DNA of 64,000 nucleotides from Desulfobacteraceae bacterium (GTDB lineage: Bacteria > Desulfobacterota > Desulfobacteria > Desulfobacterales > UBA5852). Where the stretch lies: NCBI GenBank assembly GCA_014237395.1, contig JABZFP010000030.1:868001-932000 (forward strand). The letters are read 5' to 3'. This document shows positions 14,889-23,588 of the stretch, piece after piece. How positions within the stretch are numbered: the first letter of the stretch is position 1; every line of letters begins with the position of its first letter. A program made the position numbers and the translations under genes. The notes below the pieces were generated by a model. That model made no database searches. It saw only the letters and a list, made by a program, of their open reading frames with translations, and was not told the origin of the DNA.

Positions 14889-17042
14889 ATGCGAAAGGAA
14901 ATCATCGGCATACTTCTTTTCTTCCTTCTGATTTTTATACTCGTCAGCCTGGTCTCCTATCATTCCCAGGACCCCTCCCTCAACAATGCGACGGCCGGTA
15001 ACCGTATCGAGAACCTTTTCGGTCTGGTGGGCTCTTACCTGGCGGATGCCCTGATCGGTCTTTTCGGTCTGGGGGCCTTCTGGGTGCCCTTTCTGCTGCT
15101 GTTTTTAAGCATCCAGTTTTTTGCCAGCCGCCCCCCGCTGGCGTTCGGTTTGACCTTTGCGGGAGGCCTCCTGCTGATTCTGACGAGCGGTGCACTGCTG
15201 GCGTTCCAGCAGGATCACTATGTGGTGTTCGGCAATCGCTTCTCATCCGGGGGGTGGGTCGGCATTCACCTGAAAGACCTTCTGGTCCGCTATACGAACC
15301 CGACGGGCGGCGGCAGTATTCTGGCTTTGTTCTGGTTGATCGGTTTTATTCTGATGACTGGCTTTTCGCTGCTGCGATTTGGAGAAAAATGCCGGACGGT
15401 GGGGATTTCGATCGTGGACCGGATCAAAACGATCTATCTGAAACGTAAAGAGCGTCGCGCCAAATCGCTCAAGCGCCAGAATCGCCTGAAGACCCAACCC
15501 CCCCGCACCGCCCCCGAAATCAAAATCAAGACCCCGCAACCCAAGATCATGAAGCCGGCGCCGGCCCCCAAGCAGGAAGTCTTCGCCTTTATGAAAAAGG
15601 ACGGCGGATTTCAGTTGCCGCCGGTGGCTTTTCTGGAAGAACCCGAGCATACGCCGGTTTCGGCGGATGATGAAAATTTGCGCATGCTTTCCAGGTTGCT
15701 GGAAAAGAAGCTCGAAGATTTCAATGTCAATGGCAATGTGGTGGCTGTGTCCCCGGGGCCGGTCATCACGACCTTCGAGTATGCCCCGGCCCCCGGCGTC
15801 AAGATCAACAAGATCGTCACTCTTGCCGATGACCTGGCGCTGACACTGCGGGCCACCAGTGTTCGCATTGTGGCGCCGATTCCCGGAAAAGCCGCTATCG
15901 GCATTGAAATCCCCAACCAGGAGCGCGAAACGGTTCGCTTCCGTGAAGTGGTTGTCTCCCCGGCGTACGAGAAGTCCCGCTCCAAGCTGACGATTTGCCT
16001 GGGCAAAGACATCATCGGCAACCCTGTCGTGGCCGAGTTGGAAAAAATGCCCCATTTGCTGATTGCCGGGGCGACCGGTGCCGGCAAGAGCGTGGCCCTC
16101 AACACCATGATCTGCAGTTTTCTCTACAAAGCGACGCCCGAGGATGCAAAGCTGATCATGGTGGATCCCAAACGCATCGAGCTGACCATGTACGACGGGA
16201 TTCCCCATTTGATTACGCCGGTCGTGACCGATGTCAAAAAAGCCACCAATGCCTTGTTCTGGGCCGTACGTGAAATGGAACGGCGTTATGAGCTGCTCTC
16301 TGAAAAGCGGGTACGCAACATTACCCAGTACAACCAGAAGATCGCCAAGGACCGCAAAGGGGCGGATAAAAAGGAAGATGCCCCCGAACACTTGCCCTAT
16401 ATCGTGATTATTATCGATGAACTGGCTGATCTCATGATGGTGGCCTCGCGCGACGTCGAGGTCGCCCTGACCCGCCTGGCCCAGATGGCGCGGGCCGCGG
16501 GGATTCACCTGATCCTGGCCACCCAGCGGCCTTCGGTGGACGTGCTCACCGGTATTATCAAGGCCAATTTCCCCACGCGGCTCAGCTTCCAGGTGTCGTC
16601 CAAGACGGACTCCCGGACCATTCTGGATACCAACGGGGCGGAGACGCTGTTGGGGAGGGGCGACATGCTTTTCATGCCGCCCGGCGCCGGCAAGCTGCAG
16701 CGCATTCACGGGGCCTATATCAGCGAGTCCGAACTCAACCAGATCACCGAGTTCCTGAAGGCCCAGGGCGAGCCAAAGTACAATGAAGCCGTTACCGAAG
16801 CGGCTCCCACCGCAACCGGTGACGCGGAGGAGACCGAATACGACGAACGTTACGACGATGCCGTGGCCCTCGTCACCCAGAACGGCCAGGCGTCCATATC
16901 CATGGTCCAACGCCACCTGCGCATCGGATATAACCGGGCTGCCAGGATCATCGAATGCATGGAGCGGGAAGGGATCGTCGGGCCGGCGGACGGAGCAAAA
17001 CCGCGCGAGGTTTTGGTGCGCAATTACGAGGACATGCAATAG
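14889..17042 (+). CDS. ftsK: DNA translocase FtsK/SpoIIIE
   Basis: Septal DNA pump that clears the chromosome at division and activates XerCD. 717 residues. Several N-terminal membrane segments (about residues 5-170) are followed by a basic/proline linker (about 180-240), the alpha domain, then the RecA-like motor with Walker A GATGAGKSVAL (about 391-401) and Walker B VIIIDELADLMM. A C-terminal winged-helix gamma domain (about 645-717, YDDAVALVTQNGQASISMVQRHLRIGYNRAARI) reads KOPS sites. ATG 14889 starts the hydrophobic N-terminus; the open frame reaches back to 14634 only by overlap with rnj. The short linker makes this an SpoIIIE-length rather than E. coli-length protein. Confidence 0.93.
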   Translation: MRKEIIGILLFFLLIFILVSLVSYHSQDPSLNNATAGNRIENLFGLVGSYLADALIGLFGLGAFWVPFLLLFLSIQFFASRPPLAFGLTFAGGLLLILTSGALLAFQQDHYVVFGNRFSSGGWVGIHLKDLLVRYTNPTGGGSILALFWLIGFILMTGFSLLRFGEKCRTVGISIVDRIKTIYLKRKERRAKSLKRQNRLKTQPPRTAPEIKIKTPQPKIMKPAPAPKQEVFAFMKKDGGFQLPPVAFLEEPEHTPVSADDENLRMLSRLLEKKLEDFNVNGNVVAVSPGPVITTFEYAPAPGVKINKIVTLADDLALTLRATSVRIVAPIPGKAAIGIEIPNQERETVRFREVVVSPAYEKSRSKLTICLGKDIIGNPVVAELEKMPHLLIAGATGAGKSVALNTMICSFLYKATPEDAKLIMVDPKRIELTMYDGIPHLITPVVTDVKKATNALFWAVREMERRYELLSEKRVRNITQYNQKIAKDRKGADKKEDAPEHLPYIVIIIDELADLMMVASRDVEVALTRLAQMARAAGIHLILATQRPSVDVLTGIIKANFPTRLSFQVSSKTDSRTILDTNGAETLLGRGDMLFMPPGAGKLQRIHGAYISESELNQITEFLKAQGEPKYNEAVTEAAPTATGDAEETEYDERYDDAVALVTQNGQASISMVQRHLRIGYNRAARIIECMEREGIVGPADGAKPREVLVRNYEDMQ

Positions 17043-17107
17043 AATCGAAATCGCCAGCGATCCCGATTCCGATTGCCCATCCAACCTTCTATGGAAATGG
17101 ACCCGGA

Positions 17108-17758
17108 GTGACGCATCTCGACACCGACTTGATCGAACGCACCAAGGGATTTCTCGATCCGGAAGAGGGGCAGGCGCTGCATGACCTTGCCCGGGAGGCC
17201 AGCAGCCGGGGCCCTTGCCTGGAGATCGGAAGCTACTGCGGGAAGTCTTCCCTTTTCCTTGGGGCGGGCTGCCGCGCCAAAGGCGGGGTGCTTTTCTCCA
17301 TCGACCACCACCGGGGCAATGAAGAGCAGCAGCCCGGTGAAGCCTACTGTGATCCGGACCTGATCGATGCCCGCACCGGTCGCATCGATACCTTTAAGAC
17401 CTTCCGCCAAACGCTCGAAGCGGCCGGCCTGGAAGATACGGTGGTGCCCATTGTCAGTCCTTCCCGGGTGGTCGCCCGTGCCTGGGCGACGCCGCTTAGC
17501 CTGGTCTTCATCGATGGCGGGCATACCTTCGAAGCCGCTTTTACCGACTACAATGCCTGGGCCGGGCACATCATGCCGGGCGGTTATCTTCTGATTCACG
17601 ATATCTTCTTCGACCCTGCCGAGGGGGGCCAGGCCCCGCGCCACATCTATGAACTGGCCTGCCGCTCGGGATTGTTCGAAGACCGGGGCCTCGTGCAGAC
17701 CCTGGCCGTCCTGCAGCGGCGCATTGGCGGTCATCTGCCGGCCGATCTGCCTCTCTGA
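17108..17758 (+). CDS. Class I SAM-dependent methyltransferase
   Basis: 216 residues from GTG 17108, which follows CCCGGA; no ATG is available after the FtsK stop. Motif I is LEIGSYCGKSSLFLG (about residues 35-49), followed by FSIDHHRGNEEQQ, and motif IV-like LVFIDGGHTFEAAFTDYNAW. This is the Methyltransf_24 style found in small-molecule and sugar O-methyltransferases and in plasmid-borne stress proteins. The substrate is unknown. It lies 65 nt after ftsK and converges on the CoA-transferase gene with only 5 nt between stops. Confidence 0.75.
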   Translation: MTHLDTDLIERTKGFLDPEEGQALHDLAREASSRGPCLEIGSYCGKSSLFLGAGCRAKGGVLFSIDHHRGNEEQQPGEAYCDPDLIDARTGRIDTFKTFRQTLEAAGLEDTVVPIVSPSRVVARAWATPLSLVFIDGGHTFEAAFTDYNAWAGHIMPGGYLLIHDIFFDPAEGGQAPRHIYELACRSGLFEDRGLVQTLAVLQRRIGGHLPADLPL

Positions 17759-17763
17759 AGGCG

Positions 17764-19155
17764 TCAGACGCGATTCGAACGCCGCCAGATTTTCATTTTT
17801 TCCGCCTCCCGGATCAGGTCGTCCCGGAAATCAGGATGGGCGATCTGGATGAGCTTTTCCGCCCGCATCCAACTCGGGCAGGCCGTCATGCGGGCCGCCC
17901 CATACTCCGTCACGATATAGTCCACCATCTGACGCGGAATTGTGACTGCCGTGCCTTCCGGAAATCGGGGCACGATCCGCGAGTGAACTTTACCGGCGGC
18001 GTCGGTGAAGGTGGAACTCAGGCAGATAAAACTCTTCCCGCCCTTGGACCAGGTCGCCCCCAATACGAAATCCCACATCCCGCCATTGCCTGAAATTTGG
18101 CTGCCGGCCATGTTTTCGGCATTGACCTGAGAGAGCAGATCGACCTGGACCGCGTTGCAGATGCTGATCATGTCGTCGTTCCGGCTGATGATGCGGGGGT
18201 CGTTGGTGTAATCCACGTTGTAGGCTGCCAGGGCTGGGTTGCCATTCATGAAGTCGTACATGCGTTGACTGCCGATGGCGAAGGTATAGGCACAGCGGTA
18301 TCGGTCGATGGCTTTGCGGGATCCGTCCATGCGGCCGGAGGCGATCATGTCGACATAGGCGTCCACGAACATTTCGGTGTGGCCGCCCAGGTGCTTCAGG
18401 TCGCTTTCTGCAATCATTGCACCCACGGCGCCGGGCATGCCGCCGATGCCCAACTGGATGCAGCAGCCATCATGGATATGGCCCATGATGTGGCCGGCGA
18501 CCTGCCGGTCGATGGCGGTGGCGGAGGGGACCGGCGCGTCGAACAGAACCTGGTCGTCCGGCGCTTCGACGATGAAATCGACCCGGGACAGGTGAACCGA
18601 CTCTTCGCCGCCTCCCAGGCAGACCGGCTGGTTGGGATTGACTTCCAGAATGACGACGTCGGCGGCCTCGATGGTGGCCGAGGCGGCCGATGTTTGCGGC
18701 CCCAGGTTGAAGTAGCCGTGCGCGTCCATGGGGGCGGCCTGGCAAATGGAGATCCATCGGCGGCGTCGTTTCATGGTGGCACGATTGTAGTCCCATGAAC
18801 GGTAACGGCGTCCGACCTCCGACGCGCGGTAGTAGGCCGGCGCGCGGTGGTATTGAATCGGAGAATAATAGGCGGGCGCCACCTGCTGATGCATGATGCG
18901 GGTCAACTTGCTCCAGTGCCAGTCCGTATAGATAAAACTTTCCGGATAATTGATGACGGCCGGTATGGGGGGTACGGATACGGCTGTGTAAATACTGACA
19001 TCTCTCAGTTCGTCGGCCCGCCGCGCCAAAGCCAGATCACAAACCACCGGCTTGCCGTTGAAAAACCCATAATCCACGACATCGCCGGATGCCACCGTCT
19101 TGACCGCCTCGTCGGCGCTGACGCATCGACGGGCGTATTCCTCTGCATAATTCAT
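17764..19155 (-). CDS. Acetyl-CoA hydrolase/transferase family protein (acyl-CoA:carboxylate CoA-transferase)
   Basis: 463 residues, cytoplasmic. The fold is that of class I CoA-transferases of the Cat1/4-hydroxybutyrate CoA-transferase type: EVNPNQPVCLGGGEESVHLSRVDFIVE supplies the likely catalytic glutamate (in EVNPN), and CIQLGIGGMPGAVGAMI is the conserved CoA-binding loop. The C-terminus has RIVPRFPEGTAVTIPRQMVDYIVTEYG, typical of the family. It would swap CoA between acetyl-CoA and another short-chain acid, common in fermenters and sulfate reducers handling butyrate or 4-hydroxybutyrate. The start at ATG 19155 is followed by a normal N-terminus. The partner acid is not predictable. It is the last minus-strand gene before the convergent methyltransferase. 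Confidence 0.85.
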   Translation of the reverse strand: MNYAEEYARRCVSADEAVKTVASGDVVDYGFFNGKPVVCDLALARRADELRDVSIYTAVSVPPIPAVINYPESFIYTDWHWSKLTRIMHQQVAPAYYSPIQYHRAPAYYRASEVGRRYRSWDYNRATMKRRRRWISICQAAPMDAHGYFNLGPQTSAASATIEAADVVILEVNPNQPVCLGGGEESVHLSRVDFIVEAPDDQVLFDAPVPSATAIDRQVAGHIMGHIHDGCCIQLGIGGMPGAVGAMIAESDLKHLGGHTEMFVDAYVDMIASGRMDGSRKAIDRYRCAYTFAIGSQRMYDFMNGNPALAAYNVDYTNDPRIISRNDDMISICNAVQVDLLSQVNAENMAGSQISGNGGMWDFVLGATWSKGGKSFICLSSTFTDAAGKVHSRIVPRFPEGTAVTIPRQMVDYIVTEYGAARMTACPSWMRAEKLIQIAHPDFRDDLIREAEKMKIWRRSNRV

Positions 19156-19323
19156 GTCATTTCCTTGAACGGTTTTTTTGAGCGAAAATTTCTTTAGTAA
19201 ATACTAAACTATAAATCAAGGCTTTTTTGAGCGGCCGACGGAATCCGCGATGGCATCGCGAACGCCAGGCAGCGAAATCGGCCTGCGGTAAATGGGTGCG
19301 TCCGGGCGACCGCTTGTGAAGGG

Positions 19324-20037
19324 CTAGCGGGGCTTTCGGAAATAGAGCACCAGGCTTTTGCCGAGAATCGGGTTCAGCAAACGGTCAAGCTGGCGTGTCA
19401 GGCGGGGATGGTGCAGAATGTCCCAGGTCAGAAAACGGTGGTAGAGATTGACGGCTGTCGAATCGTTGCGGGTCGGCCCCACGAGGCATTTCAGCCACCA
19501 GTAGGGGGCGTGCAGACTGTGGGCGTGGTGGACCCGGTAGAGGGTGAGGCCGGTGTGTTCGATCAGGCTGATCAGGGCTTTTTTGCGGTAGATGCGCACA
19601 TGGCCCTGATTGGCCTGGTGATATTCGCGGGACAGGGCCCAGCAGATACGCTCCGGAAAATAGCGTGGCACGCTGACCACTAAGTGGCCACCGGGTTTCA
19701 GGACGCGGACGAGCTCATCGGCGGCGCGATGGTGCTCGGGAATATGTTCCATCACCTCACTGCAGATGACGGCATGAAAGTGGGCGCCCGGAAACGGCAG
19801 GCGGCGGACATCCGCTGTGGCGAGGCACCAGCAGCCTCCGCCGTGCTCGCCCAGGCGGTCATGGAATTCCAGCCGTTCGCGGGCCTGTTTCAGATCCGCG
19901 ATATTGAGGTCCGCCCCCACGGCGACCACGCCTTTCAACCGATAGGCTTCACAGGTATGGCGGCCGCTGCCGCAGCCGATGTCGAGCAGGCGATGTCCCG
20001 GTTTGAGGCCGAGGCGTTTAAGATCGGCGGTAATCAT
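19324..20037 (-). CDS. Class I SAM methyltransferase paired with a glycosyltransferase
   Basis: 237 residues from ATG 20037. The upstream part of the open frame (to 20133) lies inside the glycosyltransferase gene and is not family-like. Motif I is LLDIGCGSGRHTCEAYRL (about residues 18-35), followed by AVGADLN, then VICSEVMEHIPEHHRAADEL and RVLKPGGHLVVSVPRYFPERICWAL, a Methyltransf_11 pattern. The C-terminus is basic. The start overlaps the end of the glycosyltransferase gene by 20 nt, so the two are an operon, probably modifying the same glycan or lipid-linked sugar. Substrate unknown. Confidence 0.8.
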   Translation of the reverse strand: MITADLKRLGLKPGHRLLDIGCGSGRHTCEAYRLKGVVAVGADLNIADLKQARERLEFHDRLGEHGGGCWCLATADVRRLPFPGAHFHAVICSEVMEHIPEHHRAADELVRVLKPGGHLVVSVPRYFPERICWALSREYHQANQGHVRIYRKKALISLIEHTGLTLYRVHHAHSLHAPYWWLKCLVGPTRNDSTAVNLYHRFLTWDILHHPRLTRQLDRLLNPILGKSLVLYFRKPR

Positions 20038-21265
20038 GGATGACCTCCCGGTAGGCCGCCACGGTTTTTTCGGCGGCCCGCTGCCAGGTGAAGTGGGCCT
20101 GCACACGCTGGTAGCCCCGTTGCCCCAAAGCAACCGCTTTGGCCGGATCGTCGAGCAGGTCCTCGATGGCAGCCGCCAGTGCCGGGGTGTCCCGGGGTGG
20201 GACCAAAATACCGGCGTCGCCCACCACTTCGGGAAGGGCGCCGCCGGTCGTGGCGATCACCGGTACGCCGCAGGCCATGGCTTCGCCGGCCGGCAGCCCG
20301 AAGCCTTCATAGACCGATGGCACCACGGCCATGCCGGCGCGGGCGTATTCCCGGACGAAAGCCGCACTGCTGATCCGCCCGGTAAAGGATACCTGGTCGG
20401 CCAGATTCAGTTTCCGCACCAATCGTTCAATGGTGCCGTTTGGCTTCGGCTGCCCGATGACCACCAGCCGGACCGGTCGCCGGCGGCGTATTTCCGCTAT
20501 GGCGTGCAACAGATAGACGAGTCCTTTCAAGGGGGTGTCGGCGCTGTTGGTCACGATGATCCGGTGGCTGTCCCGCTGGACATCGGGCAGTGGATAAAAC
20601 AAGTCGGTGTTGATGCCGTTGGGAACGATCCGAAAACGTTTCAGCGGGATCGTGAAATCCCGGCTGATATCGCGGCGGGCGCATTCCGATACGGTCAGGA
20701 TGTAAGGAAGGGTGCGGGCGACCTGCTTTTGCATGTGAATAAACGAGTACCAGCGCAGTTGTTTCAGTTTGCGCCAGAAATAACGCTCCGCCCGGATGGC
20801 GATATCCAGGTCCACCGTGATGGGGTGGTGGATCGTGGCCAGGGTCGGCAGGCGGCGGCTCAAGGCCCACAGGCCGTAGGAAAGACTCTGGTTGTCGTGG
20901 ATGACGTCGTAGCGGTGGCCGTTGCGCTGCAGGAACTGGTAGGCCCGCAACCCAAAAAGAAAGGGCTCGGGAAATCCCATGGTGGACACATTGAGCCATT
21001 CGTAGACATTCGGCAGCGACGTCAGTTCCGCTGGTCTGGGCAGGCGGAAGGGGTCGGCGGGATCGTAGAGATCCAGGGAGGGGACCCGATGGACCGGGAT
21101 ATCCCCATCCAGTTGCGGGTCCGGCGGACCGGACAACACCTCGACGTGATGACCGAGGTCGGCCAGCGAGCGGCTCAATTGCTTGAGGTAAACGCCCTGG
21201 CCGCCGCAGTGGGGATTGCTGCGGTAAGAGAGAAGACAGATGCGAAGCGGTCGGTCCATGATCAT
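20018..21265 (-). CDS. Glycosyltransferase family 4 protein
   Basis: 415 residues with the GT-B fold. The N-terminal domain has RICLLSYRSNPHCGGQGVYLKQLSRSLADLGHHVEVLSG, where the GGQGVY loop binds the acceptor. The C-terminal donor domain has RIVPNGINTDLFYP, VSFTGRISSAAFVREYARAGMAVVPSVYEGFGLPAGEAMACGVPVIATTGGALPEV, including the E(x7)E retaining motif. It likely transfers a sugar from a nucleotide donor during surface-polysaccharide or LPS assembly at the inner membrane face. ATG 21265 is used; an in-frame ATG two codons later is possible. It is cotranscribed with the downstream methyltransferase. Confidence 0.88.
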   Translation of the reverse strand: MIMDRPLRICLLSYRSNPHCGGQGVYLKQLSRSLADLGHHVEVLSGPPDPQLDGDIPVHRVPSLDLYDPADPFRLPRPAELTSLPNVYEWLNVSTMGFPEPFLFGLRAYQFLQRNGHRYDVIHDNQSLSYGLWALSRRLPTLATIHHPITVDLDIAIRAERYFWRKLKQLRWYSFIHMQKQVARTLPYILTVSECARRDISRDFTIPLKRFRIVPNGINTDLFYPLPDVQRDSHRIIVTNSADTPLKGLVYLLHAIAEIRRRRPVRLVVIGQPKPNGTIERLVRKLNLADQVSFTGRISSAAFVREYARAGMAVVPSVYEGFGLPAGEAMACGVPVIATTGGALPEVVGDAGILVPPRDTPALAAAIEDLLDDPAKAVALGQRGYQRVQAHFTWQRAAEKTVAAYREVIHDYRRS

Positions 21266-21620
21266 CCGGTCAGCCTATCGCTCAGGTGCCGCCGTCCGAT
21301 CCGGCCGCTGGCGGTTAAGCGCACTTTAAGTCCATACCAAAAATTAAGCGGGCAGAGTAGCGCTAGCCGGAAGAAGGGTCAAGCCCTTTCTGGCAGGGTC
21401 CGGTTCGATGGTGAACCTTTGGTTGAATCTCGTCGCATCCAACGCTATGATAACCTCATACATAATGGTTGGTGGACCGTGTGCGTGTGGCCGAATGCGC
21501 CTTGAAACTGGAAGCGATTCTCGGCCGGCAGTTGCCCGGGAAGATGCTGCGGGTGATCCAGGCTTCCCGGAAGAACGGTCAGACCGCCCATTGCAACCCC
21601 CCCGGGAAACGGGTGAATCG

Positions 21621-23588
21621 ATGGCCAAGCTTTCGTCCAAGACACAATTTCGACTGGGGTCCGGCTTGATTCTTTTTATCTTCTGCCTGGCGGTGGCCCT
21701 CGTGGTTTATCGCATCGGCAAAGAAGAGGCCGAAAAGCGCGTTTTCAAAGAGACGGAAATCTACATCGCGGCCGTGGATGCGACCCGCACTTACGTGAAA
21801 GACGTTCTGCGTCCGCGCATGTACGACATCATTCCGGCGGATCATTTCGTGGTGGAGGCCATGTCCACCTCGTTTGTGGGCCGGGAGGTGATGCATCGGG
21901 TGCATGACCGTTTCAAAGATTTTCGCTACAAGCGGGCCGCGCTGGTGCCCATCAATCCGGCCAGCAAAGCCGACGCGCTGGAGGCGGATTTCATTCAACA
22001 GTTCAACGCGGATCCCAACCTGCGGGAGTGGTCCGGCCTGGTGGAAAGAGACGGGCGCAACTACTATGCCCGGCTGCGGGCCATCTACGCCGAAGCCGAG
22101 TGCCTGCGCTGCCACGGCGACCCCGGCGACATTCCTTCGGCGATCGTCGACATCTACGGCAACGACCCGACCCGCAAGGCGTATCGCCTGGATCAGGTCG
22201 TGGGGGCGGATATCGTTTATATCCCGGTGGACGTGGTTTTTGCCCGCATCAAACGCTTGGCCTGGGTGGCGTTCATCATCGGCGCCGGCTGCCTGTTCTG
22301 CCTGGTGGCGCTTTTTTACGCCCTTTTCAACCACACCGTCATCTCCGAGCTGCAGGGGCTCTTGACGACTTTCAGGGAAATCGCGTCGCCCTCCAAAGAA
22401 CTGGAAGCCCTCGACGCGCCCCTTGCCCAGGCGGGCGACGAATTTGATCAGGTCAAACTGGCCTTTCAGGATGCCGCCGCCGACCTCAAATCCGCGCACG
22501 ATGAACTGACGGCCTCCGAAACCAAATACCGCCAGTTGTTCGAAGCCTCACGGGATCCCATCCTTATCTGGGATGTGACCGGCCGGATTTTGGACATCAA
22601 TGCCGCCGGTCTGCAACTCCTGGGATTCAAAGACCGCTATGGCGCCCGGCAAAGCGGTCGGGCCCTGGACCTGTTCCAGGATCCCGCAGACGGCCGCCGG
22701 TTGCTGCAAATAGTGGACAGGGACGGGTTCGTGAAGGAATCCGAAATCGCGTTGGTGTCGCAGCAGGGGGGGCGCATCGATGCCTTGTTGACCGTCAACC
22801 GAACGACATGTGAAAATGAAACGCCCTGCTACGAGGTCTATATCCGTGATATCACCCTGCGCAAGCGCATGGAAAAACAGATGGCCCGGACCGAAAAAAT
22901 GGCATCCATCGGCCAGTTGGCGGCCGGGGTGGCCCATGAAATCAACAACCCCTTGAGTGTCATCAGCTGCTACTCCAATTTGATCGAAAAGAGCGGGGAC
23001 GCAACCGACCAGATCCGGGAAGATCTGGAAAAAGTCAAGAAGCACACCCTGAACTGCAAACGGATCGTCGACTCGCTGCTCAACTTCGCCCGAGTTTCGG
23101 AAACGCATCGCCGGGTGGCGGACGTTCATGCCGGTCTGGAGTCCGTCCTCGCCATCATCGAAAAACAGGTCGGCAAGCGCCAGATCGAGATCCAGCGCAA
23201 TTACGCGTCCTCCCTGCCGCCGGTGTCGATTGACGAAGACAAGATGGCCCAAGTGTATATGAATATCCTGCTCAATGCTGTTCAGGCCATCGATGACCAG
23301 GGAACTGTCGGCATTACGACGGCCTACGACCCGCCATCCGACACTGTGCGGATTGCGTTTGCCGATACGGGAACCGGGATTGCACCGGCGCATATCGACA
23401 AGATTTTCGATCCGTTTTACACGACCAAGAAGGACGAGGAGGGGACGGGCTTAGGCCTCTCCGTCAGCTACGGGATCGTCCACGAGCACGAGGGCGACAT
23501 TCGGGTGGAAAGCCAGCCGGGCCGCGGCAGTGTCTTTACGATTATTTTACCGACGGCCGATAATGATGATCCGGGAGGTGCACCGTGA
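21621..23588 (+). CDS. Sensor histidine kinase with periplasmic CxxCH (DUF3365/Tll0287-like) domain
   Basis: 655 residues. A membrane segment (about 12-32) and a second (about 212-235) flank a periplasmic domain rich in DUF3365 features (TRTYVKDVLRP, ADHFVVEAMSTSFV, FRYKRAALVPINPAS) that ends with a heme-attachment motif C161-L-R-C164-H165. Next come a HAMP-like linker, a PAS domain (about 296-410), a HisKA domain with phosphoacceptor His439 in VAHEINNPLS, and an HATPase (NILLNAVQ, DTGTGI, GTGLGLS). ATG 21621 precedes the first membrane helix directly. The stop overlaps the response-regulator gene by 4 nt, so they form a two-component pair. Heme-based redox or gas sensing is inferred from CxxCH; the signal itself is unknown. 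Confidence 0.87.
   Translation: MAKLSSKTQFRLGSGLILFIFCLAVALVVYRIGKEEAEKRVFKETEIYIAAVDATRTYVKDVLRPRMYDIIPADHFVVEAMSTSFVGREVMHRVHDRFKDFRYKRAALVPINPASKADALEADFIQQFNADPNLREWSGLVERDGRNYYARLRAIYAEAECLRCHGDPGDIPSAIVDIYGNDPTRKAYRLDQVVGADIVYIPVDVVFARIKRLAWVAFIIGAGCLFCLVALFYALFNHTVISELQGLLTTFREIASPSKELEALDAPLAQAGDEFDQVKLAFQDAAADLKSAHDELTASETKYRQLFEASRDPILIWDVTGRILDINAAGLQLLGFKDRYGARQSGRALDLFQDPADGRRLLQIVDRDGFVKESEIALVSQQGGRIDALLTVNRTTCENETPCYEVYIRDITLRKRMEKQMARTEKMASIGQLAAGVAHEINNPLSVISCYSNLIEKSGDATDQIREDLEKVKKHTLNCKRIVDSLLNFARVSETHRRVADVHAGLESVLAIIEKQVGKRQIEIQRNYASSLPPVSIDEDKMAQVYMNILLNAVQAIDDQGTVGITTAYDPPSDTVRIAFADTGTGIAPAHIDKIFDPFYTTKKDEEGTGLGLSVSYGIVHEHEGDIRVESQPGRGSVFTIILPTADNDDPGGAP

Noticed and set aside
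15243..17084. 613-codon minus-strand frame opposite ftsK
   Set aside because: Same shadow effect; the plus strand carries clear FtsK motifs.
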